Positions 37,543 through 52,664 of a DNA stretch of 64,000 nucleotides are shown piece after piece. The notes beneath the pieces were generated by a model. It saw only the letters and a program-made list of their open reading frames with translations, was not told where the DNA came from and ran no database searches. The DNA comes from Archegozetes longisetosus. Lineage: Eukaryota > Arthropoda > Arachnida > Sarcoptiformes > Trhypochthoniidae. Numbering within the stretch: position 1 is the first letter of the stretch; the number at the start of each line of letters is the position of its first letter. Made by a program: the position numbers and the translations under genes. The DNA lies in assembly GCA_018873245.2 (NCBI GenBank), contig JAEMBT020000006.1:1247804-1311803 (forward strand), given 5' to 3'.

Positions 37543-40500
37543 CGAAGACGATATGCTATAGCAATAGATCGCTTGGCGAACGACAAGATCATCAATCATT
37601 GTCAATGATCGCAAGTGCAACACATTCGCCCTACTCTTTGCTACTGCGTTCGCTCATATCATACAATTGGTAATACTTTGAGAGTAAATCTGTTCTGTGG
37701 GTGAATTTCGATTTTTGGGAGCGTTATACTCGACTTACTGGCAGAGAGTTTGAGACATAGCTCTGAAATGGTTAACGGTTGTAATGGCTTTTCAAACTAA
37801 TCAAATAACAATAATCAACGGCAGATGTCAAATGATGCAGAAATGAGGTTTATTAATGGATTTTTGTCAACTAATAATAATAACAACTCGATATTATTGC
37901 AAAACCCTCGCTAACAATCCTATCGCGAACTAACTGCAACATTTACATAACTCAACATAAGACTAGTTTTAATATCTTTCCACAAAAATGAATAGTTCTC
38001 AAAGCATTGAGTCAATCGCTTAATTGAAAAAAACTTTTTAAGGCTTTAAAGTGTGAAAAATCTTCTAAATTATCTCTAGAATCAGGACTAATGGCGAAAA
38101 TTGCGAAACAAAATTATTATTTTTGATGAGAAAAATGACTTTGGAGCAAAAGTGAATTTATATGCGCTGCTCTCAAAATGGTTATGAAAACTCCTTTGAA
38201 AACGAGTGAAAACTCCAATAATTACATTATCACTATCTTTATGAAAAATTATCACTTAATACTCATTTCTGCACTTTGAATGTTTATTTAACAAGTTTGA
38301 CATCCGCTGCAATTCTAAGGCTTTTTATTATCTACAAGAATATGATGAGTGAGTGAGACTGTTCTCTAATATGTAGTCGTAATAAAACAAAAGTATGAAA
38401 AAATGGTTCAATTGGTATAGCTGCTTTTGCAAAAACAGACAATTTGCAATATTATGCTTATATAAGGGTTTCATTACTATCTCCTCTTCTTTCTTTCAAT
38501 TTTATTTATATTACTATTTATATAAATAACAATAATCTTATACTTCAATCTGTAAACTGCTATCACGAGAGAAGTTTTCTCTTTCTCTCTCTCCAGAAAA
38601 GCAAACTTTGATTTTATGAGAAAAAAGATAAAGTTTTGTCTAAATAGATAGATATTTGAATAATCGATTGTTATTTAATGTGAAACATATCTTATTCTGA
38701 ATAATTTGATTGTGTTCACACTGTCTGTGGGCAACATTTGTCAATCATAGATATATTGCATTCGCTGGAGTATGACTAAAGTTAAAAAGTATGACTAAAG
38801 TTCAAATTTGTGAGCATTATCTAAAGTACGCAAACTTGTTATGAAATGATGCAAATTATCATTGATATAATGCAGAACATAATCAGAAAAGTTGTTCTCT
38901 ACTGAGACAAAAAGCCGCCTTATGTTCAAAAAGTATTAAATGGCAAAATGTAATCAATACATAAAACTAGAGAAGTATTAGGGAAGAGTGAGTGCCTCCA
39001 AATCTGTTTATAACATAACCACATATGCATCGCATTTATTAGTCGATACAGAAATTTCTTAATTTCTTAACAGAAAGCGAACACACTTTTAATGTTTTTT
39101 CTTCTTTACTCTTAAGATATATTAGTCGAGAAACAGAAGAGAAAAAATCTTTATTATCTCTAAAAAGTTTTCTTCAACTCACTGTAAGGTTGCCGCCTTT
39201 CTTCAGTTTTGTGTTTCTCCGTGTCATTTATATAGTTTAAACTGAAAAGTAATCATTTTTAGAGAGCTTTTTTCAAATAAAAACTCAATGGTTACTAGTG
39301 GTTAGATTGAATCTTATTGCAAATTTTTTAAACAAAAGATACGATTCAAAAATTATTTGAAAACATTATTAAGACTTTAATTGGAGTCATAGCAAAAATG
39401 AGTTGAAGAACAAACAACTTTAGATTCATACCAAGGAGGACTGAGTGAAAAAATGCTCAAAATGTTCAGTTTGAAAATGAAATCTTAAAAGTTGGTAACC
39501 TTAACTAAAAGTCTGGTTAAAGTGTAACAAAACTGAAACAGAGAGAGCAATGGCTAATGACGTCCTTTTTTCTTAGCTGCAGAACCATCTGGAAAATGTA
39601 TTGGTGTCACATTACTCACACACAACTGACAATTATTATATTTTCTCTATTGCTCTTTTATTTGAGAGCAAGAATTACCGACGTTTTTGCGCTTTATTAA
39701 CCTTTTTTTTCTTTCATAAATGCTTATGAAAGCGATAAATATATAAACATTTTTTAAAAACAAAAATACTGCATAAAACTTATGGTGCGTTAAAATTAAA
39801 AGCTGAGAAAACAGAAATCATTTTTCTAACCCCAATAGCTATCAGTTACTATCCTTGAAAACAATCTTAAATTGCACAATTGTATCACGAACCCCAGAGA
39901 AAGCTATTATTCTTTACAAGTCTGTGAAAATTCATTCAAATTTTATTAAATATAAATTGATTTCTATTGACAAAAACTTATTCTCTCATCAAAACTACAA
40001 ATAAATTGCAAACTTATTACGAAACCGTCTAAGACAACACAAGTGTTGCACTACAAATAGGAATCTTTATTCCCTGAAATGTATTTTGAATTAAAATTGA
40101 TTTTCATATTTGCCTATCGACTGATTGAAACTCATTCATCACTTTTGAGTTAATTGGCATTACGAATGTGTTCGCGCGCACCCAAAACACTTGTGTCACA
40201 ATATGTATGAGAAAGTACCGAAAAGAACAAAATGAAAAAAATGTTTTCCACTAATTTCTAGGAATAGATAGATAGGTAGCAGAAAAAGGTGTAATTCATA
40301 ACAAGTACAGGTAATACCAGTATTTTTCGGCAAATAACTAATGTATTACTTATTAGAATAATTTTTTTTGAATGGATGATCCTTTTGTTGGTAATCAATT
40401 TAGAAATAGTCTTCTAAGCTGTCGACTTATCGCACTCTATTATCAATAATCAATTATCAGTAATCAATTAACTGCTGCCTATCGGTTAAAAACAATGTGA

Positions 40501-42062
40501 AAACAATTCATAATAATTTTTGTGTTCATAACTTGAAAATTTTTTTACATTGATAGCTGGCACATCCAAAGGTGAAGTAATGCGTTATAATTCGTAATGC
40601 TTTAGTTCAGTTTGGGGTTTGTGTCTAGAATTTTAAATATTTTTCTGCTTCTTCTTTATCTCTCGCTCTCTTTTGAGACGTGAAATTGTTCACACAAGTA
40701 AAGAGAAAAATGATTATTAAATATATTTCAATAGAAAAACTTATGTGTAGTTAAAAAGTATTTCAATTTTTTTCCATAAAGAAGTGCCAGATTTGTATTT
40801 AGCCAAATGTGCAAACGTATTAACATTATCAGCAGGGAGTAAATCATTAATCGGGTCAATGGATTGGATGAATAGATAGATTGGATGTCAGATTCATAGG
40901 CTTTAAAACACAATTTTTATTAATATCTGTTGTTTTAATGCCAGAATTGATAGGAAAAGATGCAACAAATATTTTCCACTAACAGGTGTTACAAATGTTA
41001 AGCATTCTTAAAAGAAAGAAGAGGAATTAGTCAAATTTTCTCATTTGTTAGATTCTGGTTTTTGCTTACAGTCAAATCAATGACTTTGAGCTGTTTTAAA
41101 GTATTCTCAGTTTTTGTTGTATCGCATTTCAAAATCGAGAAAAGGTTTCGCATTGGAAGCAAATATTTTCATTGACAATAAAAATAAAGCTCAATAACTA
41201 GGTTTCAAATAATTACAATTCTAAAATAATCTTTCAGTTGATATCTGAGAGAAAAAACTTGAAAATAATAAATTAATTTCTCAAATAATAACTATCCAAT
41301 TATTGTTTATCGATTACAATAATTTATAATTAATGCTTTTGATTATTGCGAGGTTTATATTTCATTTGCTTTTAGGCAAAATTAGTTACGCAAAAGATAA
41401 GATACAAGTTTTTTCAGACTAAATGCTAGAAATAATTGCTTACCTCGAAATTTGACATTTCTCTCAATAGAATTGAAAAAGTGTTGCATTTCTATTCGAA
41501 ATTGTCTCACGAAATTAATTCAATACTTCGCAAATATTTACAACACAATTATAAACTTTTCAAGCCTATAGATTGTTTGAAAAATAAATATTTTTCTGTA
41601 CTGTTCATGTTCTGTTGTTTCGCTACTTTATGCAAATTAAGTTATATCTGAAGTTAAGAAAGAGCAAGTCTCATAGAAAAAAGTTAATTTTCTAGCAATT
41701 AGTCTAAATTTCTAATAAGACATCTCTAGTCAACTGAACCACACCCAAAGCAGAGCAATCAAGTTCTTTGACAAGTTTCACCTCTATTGTTAACAAGCCT
41801 TTTAGCTGTGAATAAGGCTATTATTAAACTTAAACATATTATTATTATTATAAGCATTATTATAACTATAACAGAAAGACGCAAATTTTTGCACAGATAT
41901 AGAGATAAGTTTCTAACTCTTGTTCGTGTTTGGGTTAGATTTTATTTCTTTAAGTCCCATCTGTAGTCATAAATCAGAATATAAATTTTGTATATAACAG
42001 TCATGCTAATAAACAATTGCTATTACCAGAGCCTTTTATCTCCTTCTCGGCATTTACTATCG

Positions 42063-42064
<2 letters not shown>

Positions 42065-42117
<53 letters not shown>
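42065..42117. repeat. (TC)n microsatellite, 53 bp
   Basis: Uninterrupted TC units. Confidence 0.98.
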
Positions 42118-42120
<3 letters not shown>

Positions 42121-43985
42121 CTGAGGTTGCCACGTCTCTACAATATATAGCATGATTGGATGGGACATCAAGCATTATAGTTTGATATTTTGCGAAAATA
42201 TGGGATATAATATAGTATGTTTGCCATTAAGCATTCAACCGAAAAGGCCGATTCTCATAGAACTAATAATTGAATATAGATTCGTGTTATTTGATGAAAC
42301 TGATCTAAAAAGTATCTGAACAATCATTAAGAAAGTGATCACATATTTTTGAAAGAAAAAAGTTGAACAGCTATAAATAAGATGAAATTTGCTCTATATT
42401 AGTTTTGTTCAAATAAAAACAGATCCCAGATTCTCACATACAGTCCGGGAGGACTGGTATCCTTACCTCTAACTCTGACACATCTCTCCCATAACTCTCT
42501 CCCATTTAAATGTTTCAATTGCTCAGTATTTTAGTTGAAAACCTGTGCTCTTCTTGTGTTGTATATATTCGGCGGATGTTTAGCTATTCTGATGTCGCTC
42601 GCAGGCATTAGATCATTGTCTCAACACAATGAAAACATTGTTATTGCTAACAAATGGCATAAGCAATAACTACTACTACTATAACTACAAAACTCCCGCT
42701 AATAGTAAACTCATATATTCTACATATGGATTCAATTGACGGTAAAAGAAAAGAAAGATAGAGGAGTCATAAGGGGAACAAGTCTTGCAATTCTATATTG
42801 TAATGCTATTACTTATAAGAAATAGTGTTCGCTCTTATGCTTAACAATGTTTCAGAAAAGTTTTTCGCGTCAATCACTTCAGTAAAGAATAGGATTACCA
42901 CTGTTTTTACAAGGTTTTATGAACGTCAGCACCGAGTTGTGTCTCCGCTTAACTCATATTAAACATGTTTTTCCAATAATTTTGTCTGAAATTGACTAAC
43001 TATTTCCATTGTTTCCTAAGCATAGCAGTAATTATCCTATGCTTTCGAGTCTGACTAATTCAACTTTAAATCTTGTATTACTTTAAATAAATTCAATTTA
43101 GAAAGACATCTAACAAAGCATTGATTTATTTTTCTTAATTTATTCTTTAAGATGAAGAGAAAATAAGTATTTTTCAGACTTTGATCAATTTTTTCTTAAA
43201 CATGATAAATGTCCGGCCTTTAAATAAAGGAATCAATTGACGCATAATTTGCAAAACACTCCCAGAATTGAACTGCAGAGAGAAAATTCTATTTTATAAT
43301 TACATACAAAATACGAAATAAAGAGAAAAAAGCTTTTCCTCAGATTATTTACATATCCTTTTTAAGAGACAAAATGCAAATTTCAAACAATAATCATCAG
43401 TAATGCTAAAAAGCAAATGACAATTGGCTTCAAATTATGCTATTTTAAAACAAGAAAACTATAACATATTGCAGAATAAAAGAGTCGATTCTAAATATAG
43501 ATATAAAAATTGAAAAGATTTTCTCAGTTTGAAAAGATAGTTAAAGAAACAAATGTTGTAATTTTCAAAAAGAGTTTCCAAAGCATTAGTTACAGACACT
43601 GTAAAAGTAGAGGCAATATATCAGAACTATACAACTACGAGCATAAGTAAGATAGAAGTGGAACAAAATAGCGAATCCAAGAAAAGGGATATATATAATG
43701 ATAAGTTAGGCAACAAGTAATTCGTGTGTTTCACTGACAATATTAATTGGGGTAAAGCTTCACTTACTGTTGTGTTACTATTTGGGCCACACTTTACCAC
43801 TAACTATAGCGTATAACTACTTTTAGTACTGCTACTTCTGTTACAGCCTTAAGAAACACTAACTATTACGATGCATTTTTCCAATCACTTCCTTCTTTTC
43901 TCTCTTTTGCCATCCAGCTAAACAGTGTCAATAATAGATCTGCTTCAAGTCAGTGAAGACATTGTTGCTGATGGAATGCGAAATA

Positions 43986-44005
43986 GGTGGGGCCGGGGGA
44001 GGGGG
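43986..44005 (+). other. G-rich island, possible G-quadruplex
   Basis: GGTGGGGCCGGGGGAGGGGG has 16 G in 20 nt, the most GC-rich stretch of the desert. Confidence 0.6.
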
Positions 44006-45021
44006 CGATCAATTTCTTAAATAAATTGCTAGAAAAGCGATGCAAACCGTATTTTGTTTCTGCAGATATATATAGCAATGCAATCAAATCAGACAAATCA
44101 TGATTCAAATGATTTCTTGTTTAAGGCTTTTTTGCAAATTAATGTTAATTTTGTTTCTCTGCTTTCAATTGACTGCTTGTTCACTATAATTGATGAAAAT
44201 TAAATATTATTTTCGTAATTACTGGCATTAAATCCTAATTTGCTCCAGAATTAAATGTCTTAAGTTTTACTGATTATCACATGAGAAAAGAGTTCATAAC
44301 CGTTCAGTTTTATTAACCGATAAATTATATTAAAATATTTAATTGATTCCAATATTTTATTAACGAATATCTCATAATTTATAAACTGGTTGAGGAAAAA
44401 TTGAGTCAATTTTCTCAATAAGCTTATTTTGATTATATATTATTAAATTATTAAAATTTTGAAATTAATAGCCGAATAAAAGTTTAGCAGATAATAAATT
44501 TTTCATCAGAAAATTGAAGTTAAGCTTGAGTTTTTGGAAGCATACAAAATTAGGAAGTCTTAAAATAATGAAAATTCCGTTACATAATAATAGCATTTGA
44601 ATACCTATTAAGGCTAATATTAGAGCTGACCCTAAAATTGCAAACTTTCTATTCTGAAGGTATATAGTGATAATTATGTTTCTTATGTAATGATAAATTA
44701 GATAACATAAAGAAATTATTAATCATTATCCAGAAGCCCAATAATGATATTCAAGTTCAGTCTCGGGCTAATAATGGATAGAAAATCATTTTTGTACAGA
44801 GTAATCGATTCCTATATTAAGCTGTTATTACTATTATTAGACCCAATTATTGCAACACAATTAAGATAGAAAGAAAAGCAATAATCCTTATAAAGTAATA
44901 GTGATCTGCAAATAGTGCGATGCATAGGAAAGGCATTCATCAATATATGTCTTATGTTTTGTGCTTCTGTTTCCCCTTAAGTTTTTTCCTTATTGCCTAA
45001 ACTACAATATCAGCCAATTAT

Positions 45022-45046
45022 TCTCTCTCTCTCTCTCTCTCTCTCT
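45022..45046. repeat. (TC)n microsatellite, 25 bp
   Basis: Uninterrupted TC units. Confidence 0.97.
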
Positions 45047-48000
45047 TTATTAAAGTCAAACTTATAGTTTATTATATACAGAAGAAGAGGCTCTCATTTC
45101 CTGGAACTGATTGACGCAATTTTGAGACAACTCTTTTGATGAAACTTGACTGGAAAGAATCCTAAAAATCTATTTTTGAGTAATTAAAAAAGTTGAAGTG
45201 TTCATGACTTAAAATAAGACATTTATTGCTATGAAACGCAATTTTGGACTTCTAGTTAGTTTTTAATTTAAAGATTAATCTGTATTTTATTCGTCGAACA
45301 GGATTTCAAACTATATTCATCACAGAAAAAAGAGACACACATTTTCAATTATTAGAAGATCTGAAAAACGAGAAAAAACATGTTTTTATGTTTTGTTTGA
45401 AATTAATTTTTGAAATAATAACAGTTTATGATAAGTTTTTAAAAACGTAAATAACTGTTGAATATGTTTGACGTTTAAACTAATCATTGAATTGATAACG
45501 AAACACAGAATTACCGGATCCTGGCATCTCTTTGGAGCATCTCAACACAAAATTTGTGCCAAAATCTCATTTTTCTGCTAATAAGTTGTCAAAAAACTGA
45601 AATTCATTTCAAAGTTTATTTGAATGTAAATTGTGCTAAAAAGAAATAATAATAAAACTATTTCGAAAATCAATCTTAATTTAACTAATCTTTTGAAACA
45701 ATCTTTTTCTAAGCAATTTAATCAAAAAAGTAGTGCAAATCCTTGATATCAATCTTGAAATTGTGGCATTTTTTCCTTTTAATTAATTGAATTAAATCGA
45801 GTATTTTATTTCAAATTTTATTCGAGCAAAACAAACAGAAACCCAATGATTGTTCAGAAAACTTTTTGAACTAGAAATCTATACGTTGATAGATAAATGA
45901 TTGATTGAACGACTAAAATTCGTTTCAGTACTACCACTAAACGAACAAATTAGTAATAATTTCTTACTAGATGAGCCGATGTTCTAGAAATGATTTGCCA
46001 GAATCTGAACAATTCTACCATAGATTACAAGGTCTACTAGATTCACGGTCAGACTAGTATTGACTGGTGACACCAAAAAATATTATTCACCAAAATACTC
46101 AGGAAATTAGGTGAAATTTCTAGGATTTGAATTAAATACACAAAAATTGAAACCTTAAAACAATAATAGTTGAAAACTAGCTACTGTGACAATTAAGGCC
46201 TAATGTCAAACTCACGCAAACAACTTGTGAGGCAGGATCTGAAGGAAGATCAGCAAGATTTTTGACCGTAAACAATAAAAAATAGCTTTGTCTCTTAATT
46301 TCATTTAAATGGGACGCAAATTACTACTATTATTATTATTATTGGTTTCATTCTTTTAGTTTATATGTACTCTAGAAATAAAAATTAGAGAATTTATTGT
46401 CGACTATTCTTGTGGTTGGCTCTTGTTTTTGTGATTGATTTGCGAGAAAGTAATTTGTTTGCAGTTATTTGCTTTTATTGCTTTCAAAGCAAAATTAAGT
46501 TATAAAATGTGACAATTTAGGACAACTGGTCACATTATTTTATCTCATTTTAGAGTATTTTTTGGGAATAAATTGTTTTAAAGAAAAGTTTTCAACTCAA
46601 TAAAAGGCATTTAAATAGCCGACTACGCGAACAAAATACGAGAAATATTTTTTATAAAGCTATAAATTTTCGGATTCCTTTTGATTCATGAAAATGAAGT
46701 GCAGTGAAGTGTAGTGCAGTATTTCTTACAACAAAAAACAAATGATTTATAACAAAACTATTTAAATTAAATCAAGTTCGCCATAAATTCGGTATAAAAT
46801 TGATTGTGATTTATAGCTCTTCTTTATTAAGATCATAAACAATAAGCTTTGAAAAGAAAAATTTGAATTGATTCATGCCTTTCAACTAGTCTTCAATCAA
46901 AATGTCTTAAATGAAAATCAGTTTTAATTACATAAGAGACTGGTTAATTCACTAATTAATCTAAAGGAAAAATTATATCATGAAAAGATACACTCCTCTT
47001 AAATGATGACTCAAACCACTAATTACTTAAGATTTAGAAAAAAAATATCATCTCTTAATAGACACTTAGTCATAAAATGCCGCCTATCTTTTACTATGCA
47101 ATTTAGTGAACATATCACTTGTTGCGCCTTTTGTTAAGGCATTTCTATTTCTATACTATACTATATCTATACTTCGCAGCACAATATAAGCCCACTTATT
47201 ATATAGAGACAGACAAAACTATTCTATTAAAGGCCTGCAGAGTCTTAACATATCTCAGATGACATTTTCTAAAGCTTTTCAGAATAATGGCCACCAAAAG
47301 TGTCCCACTAGAAGAAGAATGCAAGCCATATGTGGGAGGTTTTGTCGCTCACAAAAACAATTAATGGCGTTATTTGAGTCCGTGAGAAGCAGTGGGCGAC
47401 TGACTCTTCCATAGTAGAGAACAGAAAAGGCATGTATTAACAGAAAGAAAAATACAGTTAACTTTTAGCTTAAAGATAATGGATGTGAAACTTTTTGGGG
47501 CACTTCTTAGGGGGACTCCAACACGATAGAGAGCCAAAGAATTGAGAGAAACAACTGTTAAACTCATTTCTGGATCTCTTTTCGGACTTTTAAGAGAATA
47601 GTTGTGCACATCGAGTATTAGTTTGTGTGAAACAAAGACATTCACCAGTTCTCTAACGAATTTGCAAACGAAGCGATCAATTTTAGACCATTATATACCA
47701 TATGCCCCCTTCAAAGTCTTGCAAAAGACACTTTGAAAAAACAGGAGCGCCGCTGACATTAAGCAGTGTTTTTGAGACAATTTTCTTAGAAGAAAGAATT
47801 ATCGCAATTTTTTAAACAACAATTTTTCCTAATCTATCAAAAAATTGTTAGCCTCACAAATTCAATGTATGACTAATTATTTTGAGGGAGTCTTCAAAGT
47901 TGCTATCAATTGAAAAGTTGAATACGCTATCAGCTTTTTCTTTTTCTCCAAACAAAATGTTATCAATTTGTTTCCTCATCAAACAAATAATGATAATTAT

Positions 48001-49161
48001 TGGAGACAAATATGGAAAATAAGTTTTTAGACAATGTTTGTGATTGTTTTTGGCAATTTATGACTCAGAATAACTTGTGTCGCAAAAACAAATCAAAACT
48101 ATTTTGCCACTATTGATAATGAAAGTGACGCGGAAGTGAGAAACGCAGAGATCAATATATTATGCAACACAGAAAGCTATGACCACACACTTTGTGAACA
48201 CATTCTCTCATTGAGTATAACAAACTGCCACATAAGACAAGGCAACAAAAAATGTGTGTCTGTTTTAATACTGATATTAAATTTCATTTTCTCACCAAAA
48301 GATTAAAGCATTGAAATACACACTATCAGAAACCTATTGAATGGCACCACATTTGTTATCAATAGAGACTGTTGTCTTTAAAGAATATTTTGTTTGCGTT
48401 TGACATTTTTAGACATTCAAAAAACACGATAAGATTAATTAATAAGAAGAGGAAAAGAGAATCGCATTTATTCTCTTCTTAAATACTAAGGGCTATATAT
48501 TTTTCATTATAGGCTAATCAATCATTCAAATTAAATTAGATCTTAAGCGAAAATCAGTCAATACGCAAAAAACAACGTCTCAGTCGTATGAGTTATATGT
48601 GAAGAAAAAGATTTTAATTATTATTAGACATTATGCTATAATCAGACTTAATATAGTATTAAATAGTATAATAAGACTATTGAAGGTATTAATGTCTAAT
48701 ATATTGAATAATTGATCAGTATTTATGTTGAGAGTCAGTCAGTTGTAAAAGAAAAGTTTAGGAATAGATAGGGATTTATTTTTTGAATGAGCGGCGGAAC
48801 CACACGCAGAGTTGCCGATAGCTTCCAGCAGTGAATATTGAGTGTATTTCAAGTTATTTTTTGAATAAACATTTCCATGTTAAGTAAGGTAGTAATGAGT
48901 ATAAGTATTGGATCTCATTTACTAATCTTTGTAAACTTATTCGCAAACATTTTCATCAAACATAAGGAAATATACATTTATTGTTAAATGTCTTTCTGTC
49001 AACTTTCAGTAGCCTTTCATTACGATTTTGAACTGATTTTATAATTTGAAATTTTTTAATTAAGAAAATAAGTTATCGAAATGACATTTTTGTTAAATTT
49101 GAAGAAATGCTTCTAACTATCAGTTGATTGATTATCGAGAACTCATTTATCGATTATGTAT

Positions 49162-49182
49162 AAGAGGAGAGGAGGGGTTGGG
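49162..49182 (+). other. G-rich island
   Basis: Several short G runs ending GAGGGGTTGGGGC. Weaker than the island at 43986. Confidence 0.35.
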
Positions 49183-49973
49183 GCACACGCAAAATCACAC
49201 ATTTTCTAGTAATACATTTGGAGAATATTCCGCAAAAAATCTAGTAATAATTAACAAATCATGGATTACCTTAAGGTTAAGACAGAGTTTAAGGCAAATC
49301 AATAGACTATTTAAAGGTTAGGTAGCGCTGAGAAGACATGTGCGAACTATTTATTTGATGTCGATTTTTAATTTAAGTTTACTGTAAACGCAATTCCTTT
49401 AACTTAACGGTTACTGAAGCTGACACCAAACCATGATTTACATATGAAAAAGATTGATAAAATATTATGCTTCAACAAGAAAAAATCTTTGCTAATACGA
49501 TCGCATTAACAAATCAGTTGCCTTTGAGTGGCTGGTAATCATTCAGGTGTTCATTCATTAATAACGAAATCAGATCTATATTATGAAAAAGAGGCGGAGT
49601 TTCTCACAAAATTATTGGTAGAAAATGTTCGAAGACTAATTAAAATGCATGTTTTAGAGACGATATGTTTGATACAATTAATTATAAAGCTTCAATGCCA
49701 TAAGTGCGCAGAATTTCTAATTGATCATTCAAAACAATTAATGCCTAAATTTTTAAGGTAAAGCAACATTTCAAAATTAATTTCTACATCATGATCGCAT
49801 AACTATCTAGCAATTTATTATTTTTTTTCAACTTTTAATTGCTCTAAAAAACTAAATTTTCTTTAACTCTTAATTCCTGCTCAGCTCGACAGCCTTAAAG
49901 TGTGCTATCGAGTAATGAATTGCAAATTCTGTGAAAAAGTGGTAAAATAACTGCTCTTTTTTCTCCTCTTCAC

Positions 49974-49974
<1 letters not shown>

Positions 49975-50028
<54 letters not shown>
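49975..50028. repeat. (TC)n microsatellite, 54 bp
   Basis: Uninterrupted TC units; the antisense frame with an Arg-Glu run over it is a by-product. Confidence 0.98.
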
Positions 50029-50030
<2 letters not shown>

Positions 50031-52645
50031 ACTTTAACTCGTAATTTAAACGATGAGTTTTAACGATTACAGTCAAGGTTTTTGCTTAAAATTGCAATAA
50101 AAAAGAATACAATGCAATAAAAATAAAGCCATCATTTCTTTTCGTACGTCTTTTGAATTGTTGTGCAGTTTTAAAACAGATTAAGATAACAGTATTTGCA
50201 AGTCATAGATTGAACAGATTACGAATTATTTAGAAATGTGCAGCAAAAATACAATATGTTTTCTGTGAGTTTTAACAGAATTCGAAAGGTTTTCCTTCTA
50301 ACACTTTTCTGATCAAATGGATATGGAAGCTAGAAAATCACTTTACATGTGAAACTATGAAATCCTTTCTTATTTTCAACTTAAGATTTCAATTTTACGA
50401 TTAATTTAGCATAAATTTTGTGAAAGATTTATTGCGAGGAAAAGCAATTTTGCCACAAAATCAAAAATAAGTAAAACCAGAAAATCTGAAAAAAGTTCCT
50501 GCTCAATATGCACTCAATATTGAAATATATATATTTTAAAGCGCGTAATAAATCACGTAACGATACACTAGTAATACTTATTACCAAACGATTAATTATT
50601 TTTCGATACAAAAAAATTAAAGTTTTCAAGTTAATTAGTTTCTATAGGAAAGTTGGAGTGCGATTAAATTGTTTTGCATAATCAAAATTTGCAAACTATT
50701 CTTACCTTTAAATGAACAAATAATGGATTTTTTCAAACATATGTTAATTTGTTTTGATTGGAGAAAAGTATTGAATATTCACTTTTAAACACCCTCTCAA
50801 AGTATGACATTCAAAAATTTGACATTTAGGTTAATTAAAGCAAAAATAAGTTTTTTACTTCAGTTTCAATCAAATTAAAAAATTGAAGTCAATTATGTTT
50901 GTTTCAAGTGATTTGTTGCTTATGAATAATTGCTACCACTTTTGTCGATCGGATCAGTTTTCAATCAAAAATCACTTGAAAAGAAGTAAAGTTTTTCCAA
51001 CTAGTTATCGGTCGAACAAAAATTAGGTTTATATCAGTTTTCGTACAATATATGCCAACAGTAATGAGTAGTTTTAATAATAAGTTTTTACTGTTCGCGC
51101 ACTTTTGCCCAGAAACCACAATTAAATTAATTAAAACAAAAAGAGTACAAATAAATAGCTCGTAATTACCACTCAATGAAAACAAGAGATGAAGTGACGC
51201 GGCAAATAAGGCCCAACAAAAACTTTTATTATTATTATTATTATGCAGTACCAGCACTTGAACGGCATTACATAAGGGATAATAGGCTTTAGGAGAAAAG
51301 TTTTATAACAACTACTTCTGTGCAGAAATTTCCGAAAATAAGCTCTCTCGAGTTGGCCTCGAGACTATGTTTCAGTATAAACTAGTCTTTTTAGCGCACA
51401 ATACAGTGTGTATTGAACAGAGAGAGAAAAAAAATCTGATCTCTGTTTCTGGTGGCACAATGTCTTCGCTCCGCCGCGTCGACAATGCAGACAGAGAACA
51501 AACCAATGAGAATAATTCTCTTATGATGACGATTGTGCTGAAGCGCAGCCTCAACGACAACACAAGAGGTTTGGAGAACAAAATAAAGCTTTTCGAGTAA
51601 AATATATATTCTCTTTACTACTTGTCTTCTCGCTTAGGAGATCGAAGACTAGTATAATCTAACTGAATATTAAAGTGAATGACATATAAGTTGTTTTATA
51701 CAACAATTTTTTCTCCCTCTATCTGTTGTACAGCTATAGACTTAGACTTGAATAGTGAGTAGCTATTTTTTTGGTTACGACCTCCGAGTACTCCTTTCTG
51801 GTTGGAGTATAAGAATGCGTGAACTGAGAATGCGGTGGCGTTTAAGCGCTATTGTTATCAATTTTCTAGTAGGAGTGAATTGTTGTGCCATTTGAAGAAT
51901 GCGTTTCTATTGTTCTGCCTTTTATACCATCAAATGGCATGCGTTGGAGGCGTTCGAGGGCTGGAATTGAGCCTATATTTCATAAGATTATATGTATTGT
52001 TATGAAATGCATTATCTAACAAAATATGAGTTTTGTCGCTATCGTTATGTCTATTCTAGGAAAAAATTTTTAGTCACTTTATTTTTGATAATTTTATCTT
52101 AAAATTGGATTCAATGACTCAGAAGTGAGTACAAGGAAATGCATTGATTTGAAAAATAAATCAGCGCATGATTTTCAACAAATCAATTAACACTCACAAA
52201 AGAAAAGCACTTTTCCACAAAATAAATAAGAAATATATTTAGTAATCAATTTTAGGAAAGAATTGCGTTTTCTATCAAATCGAGTATTTTTATCTCTCAA
52301 TTAACTGAGTTTGAGGAGTAATTCTTTGCAATAAATTACAAAAATAAAGAATTTTTCCCTAAACAATAATTTTAAATTTATCAAAATTTAAAATAAGAGA
52401 TGGCTTGGAGTAGAAAATAAGTTGAATTCCTTGAAATTAGCAGTTTACGAGTTTGGCGCTTACACTCTCTCTATTTTTAATTATGCGAATCTTCAACTAA
52501 ACCAGAAAACAATCAATTTTACTGTTGTATTAACGGCACGCAAAACGTATAAAACTCAGGTTTTCAGTTCGGATTTGTGTTGAAAATGTGCAAATTAGTG
52601 ATGCATTCGTACGGAATGTCTCATTCAGTGCATTACAAACTCGTA

Positions 52646-52664
52646 TCTCTCTCTCTCTCTCTCT
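52646..52664. repeat. (TC)n microsatellite, 19 bp
   Basis: Uninterrupted TC units. Confidence 0.95.

Noticed and set aside
47370..47645. 91-codon minus-strand frame
   Set aside because: No recognisable domain, low-complexity context and no supporting splice sites.
49870..50076. Minus-strand frame with an Arg-Glu run
   Set aside because: Product of the (TC)n tract.
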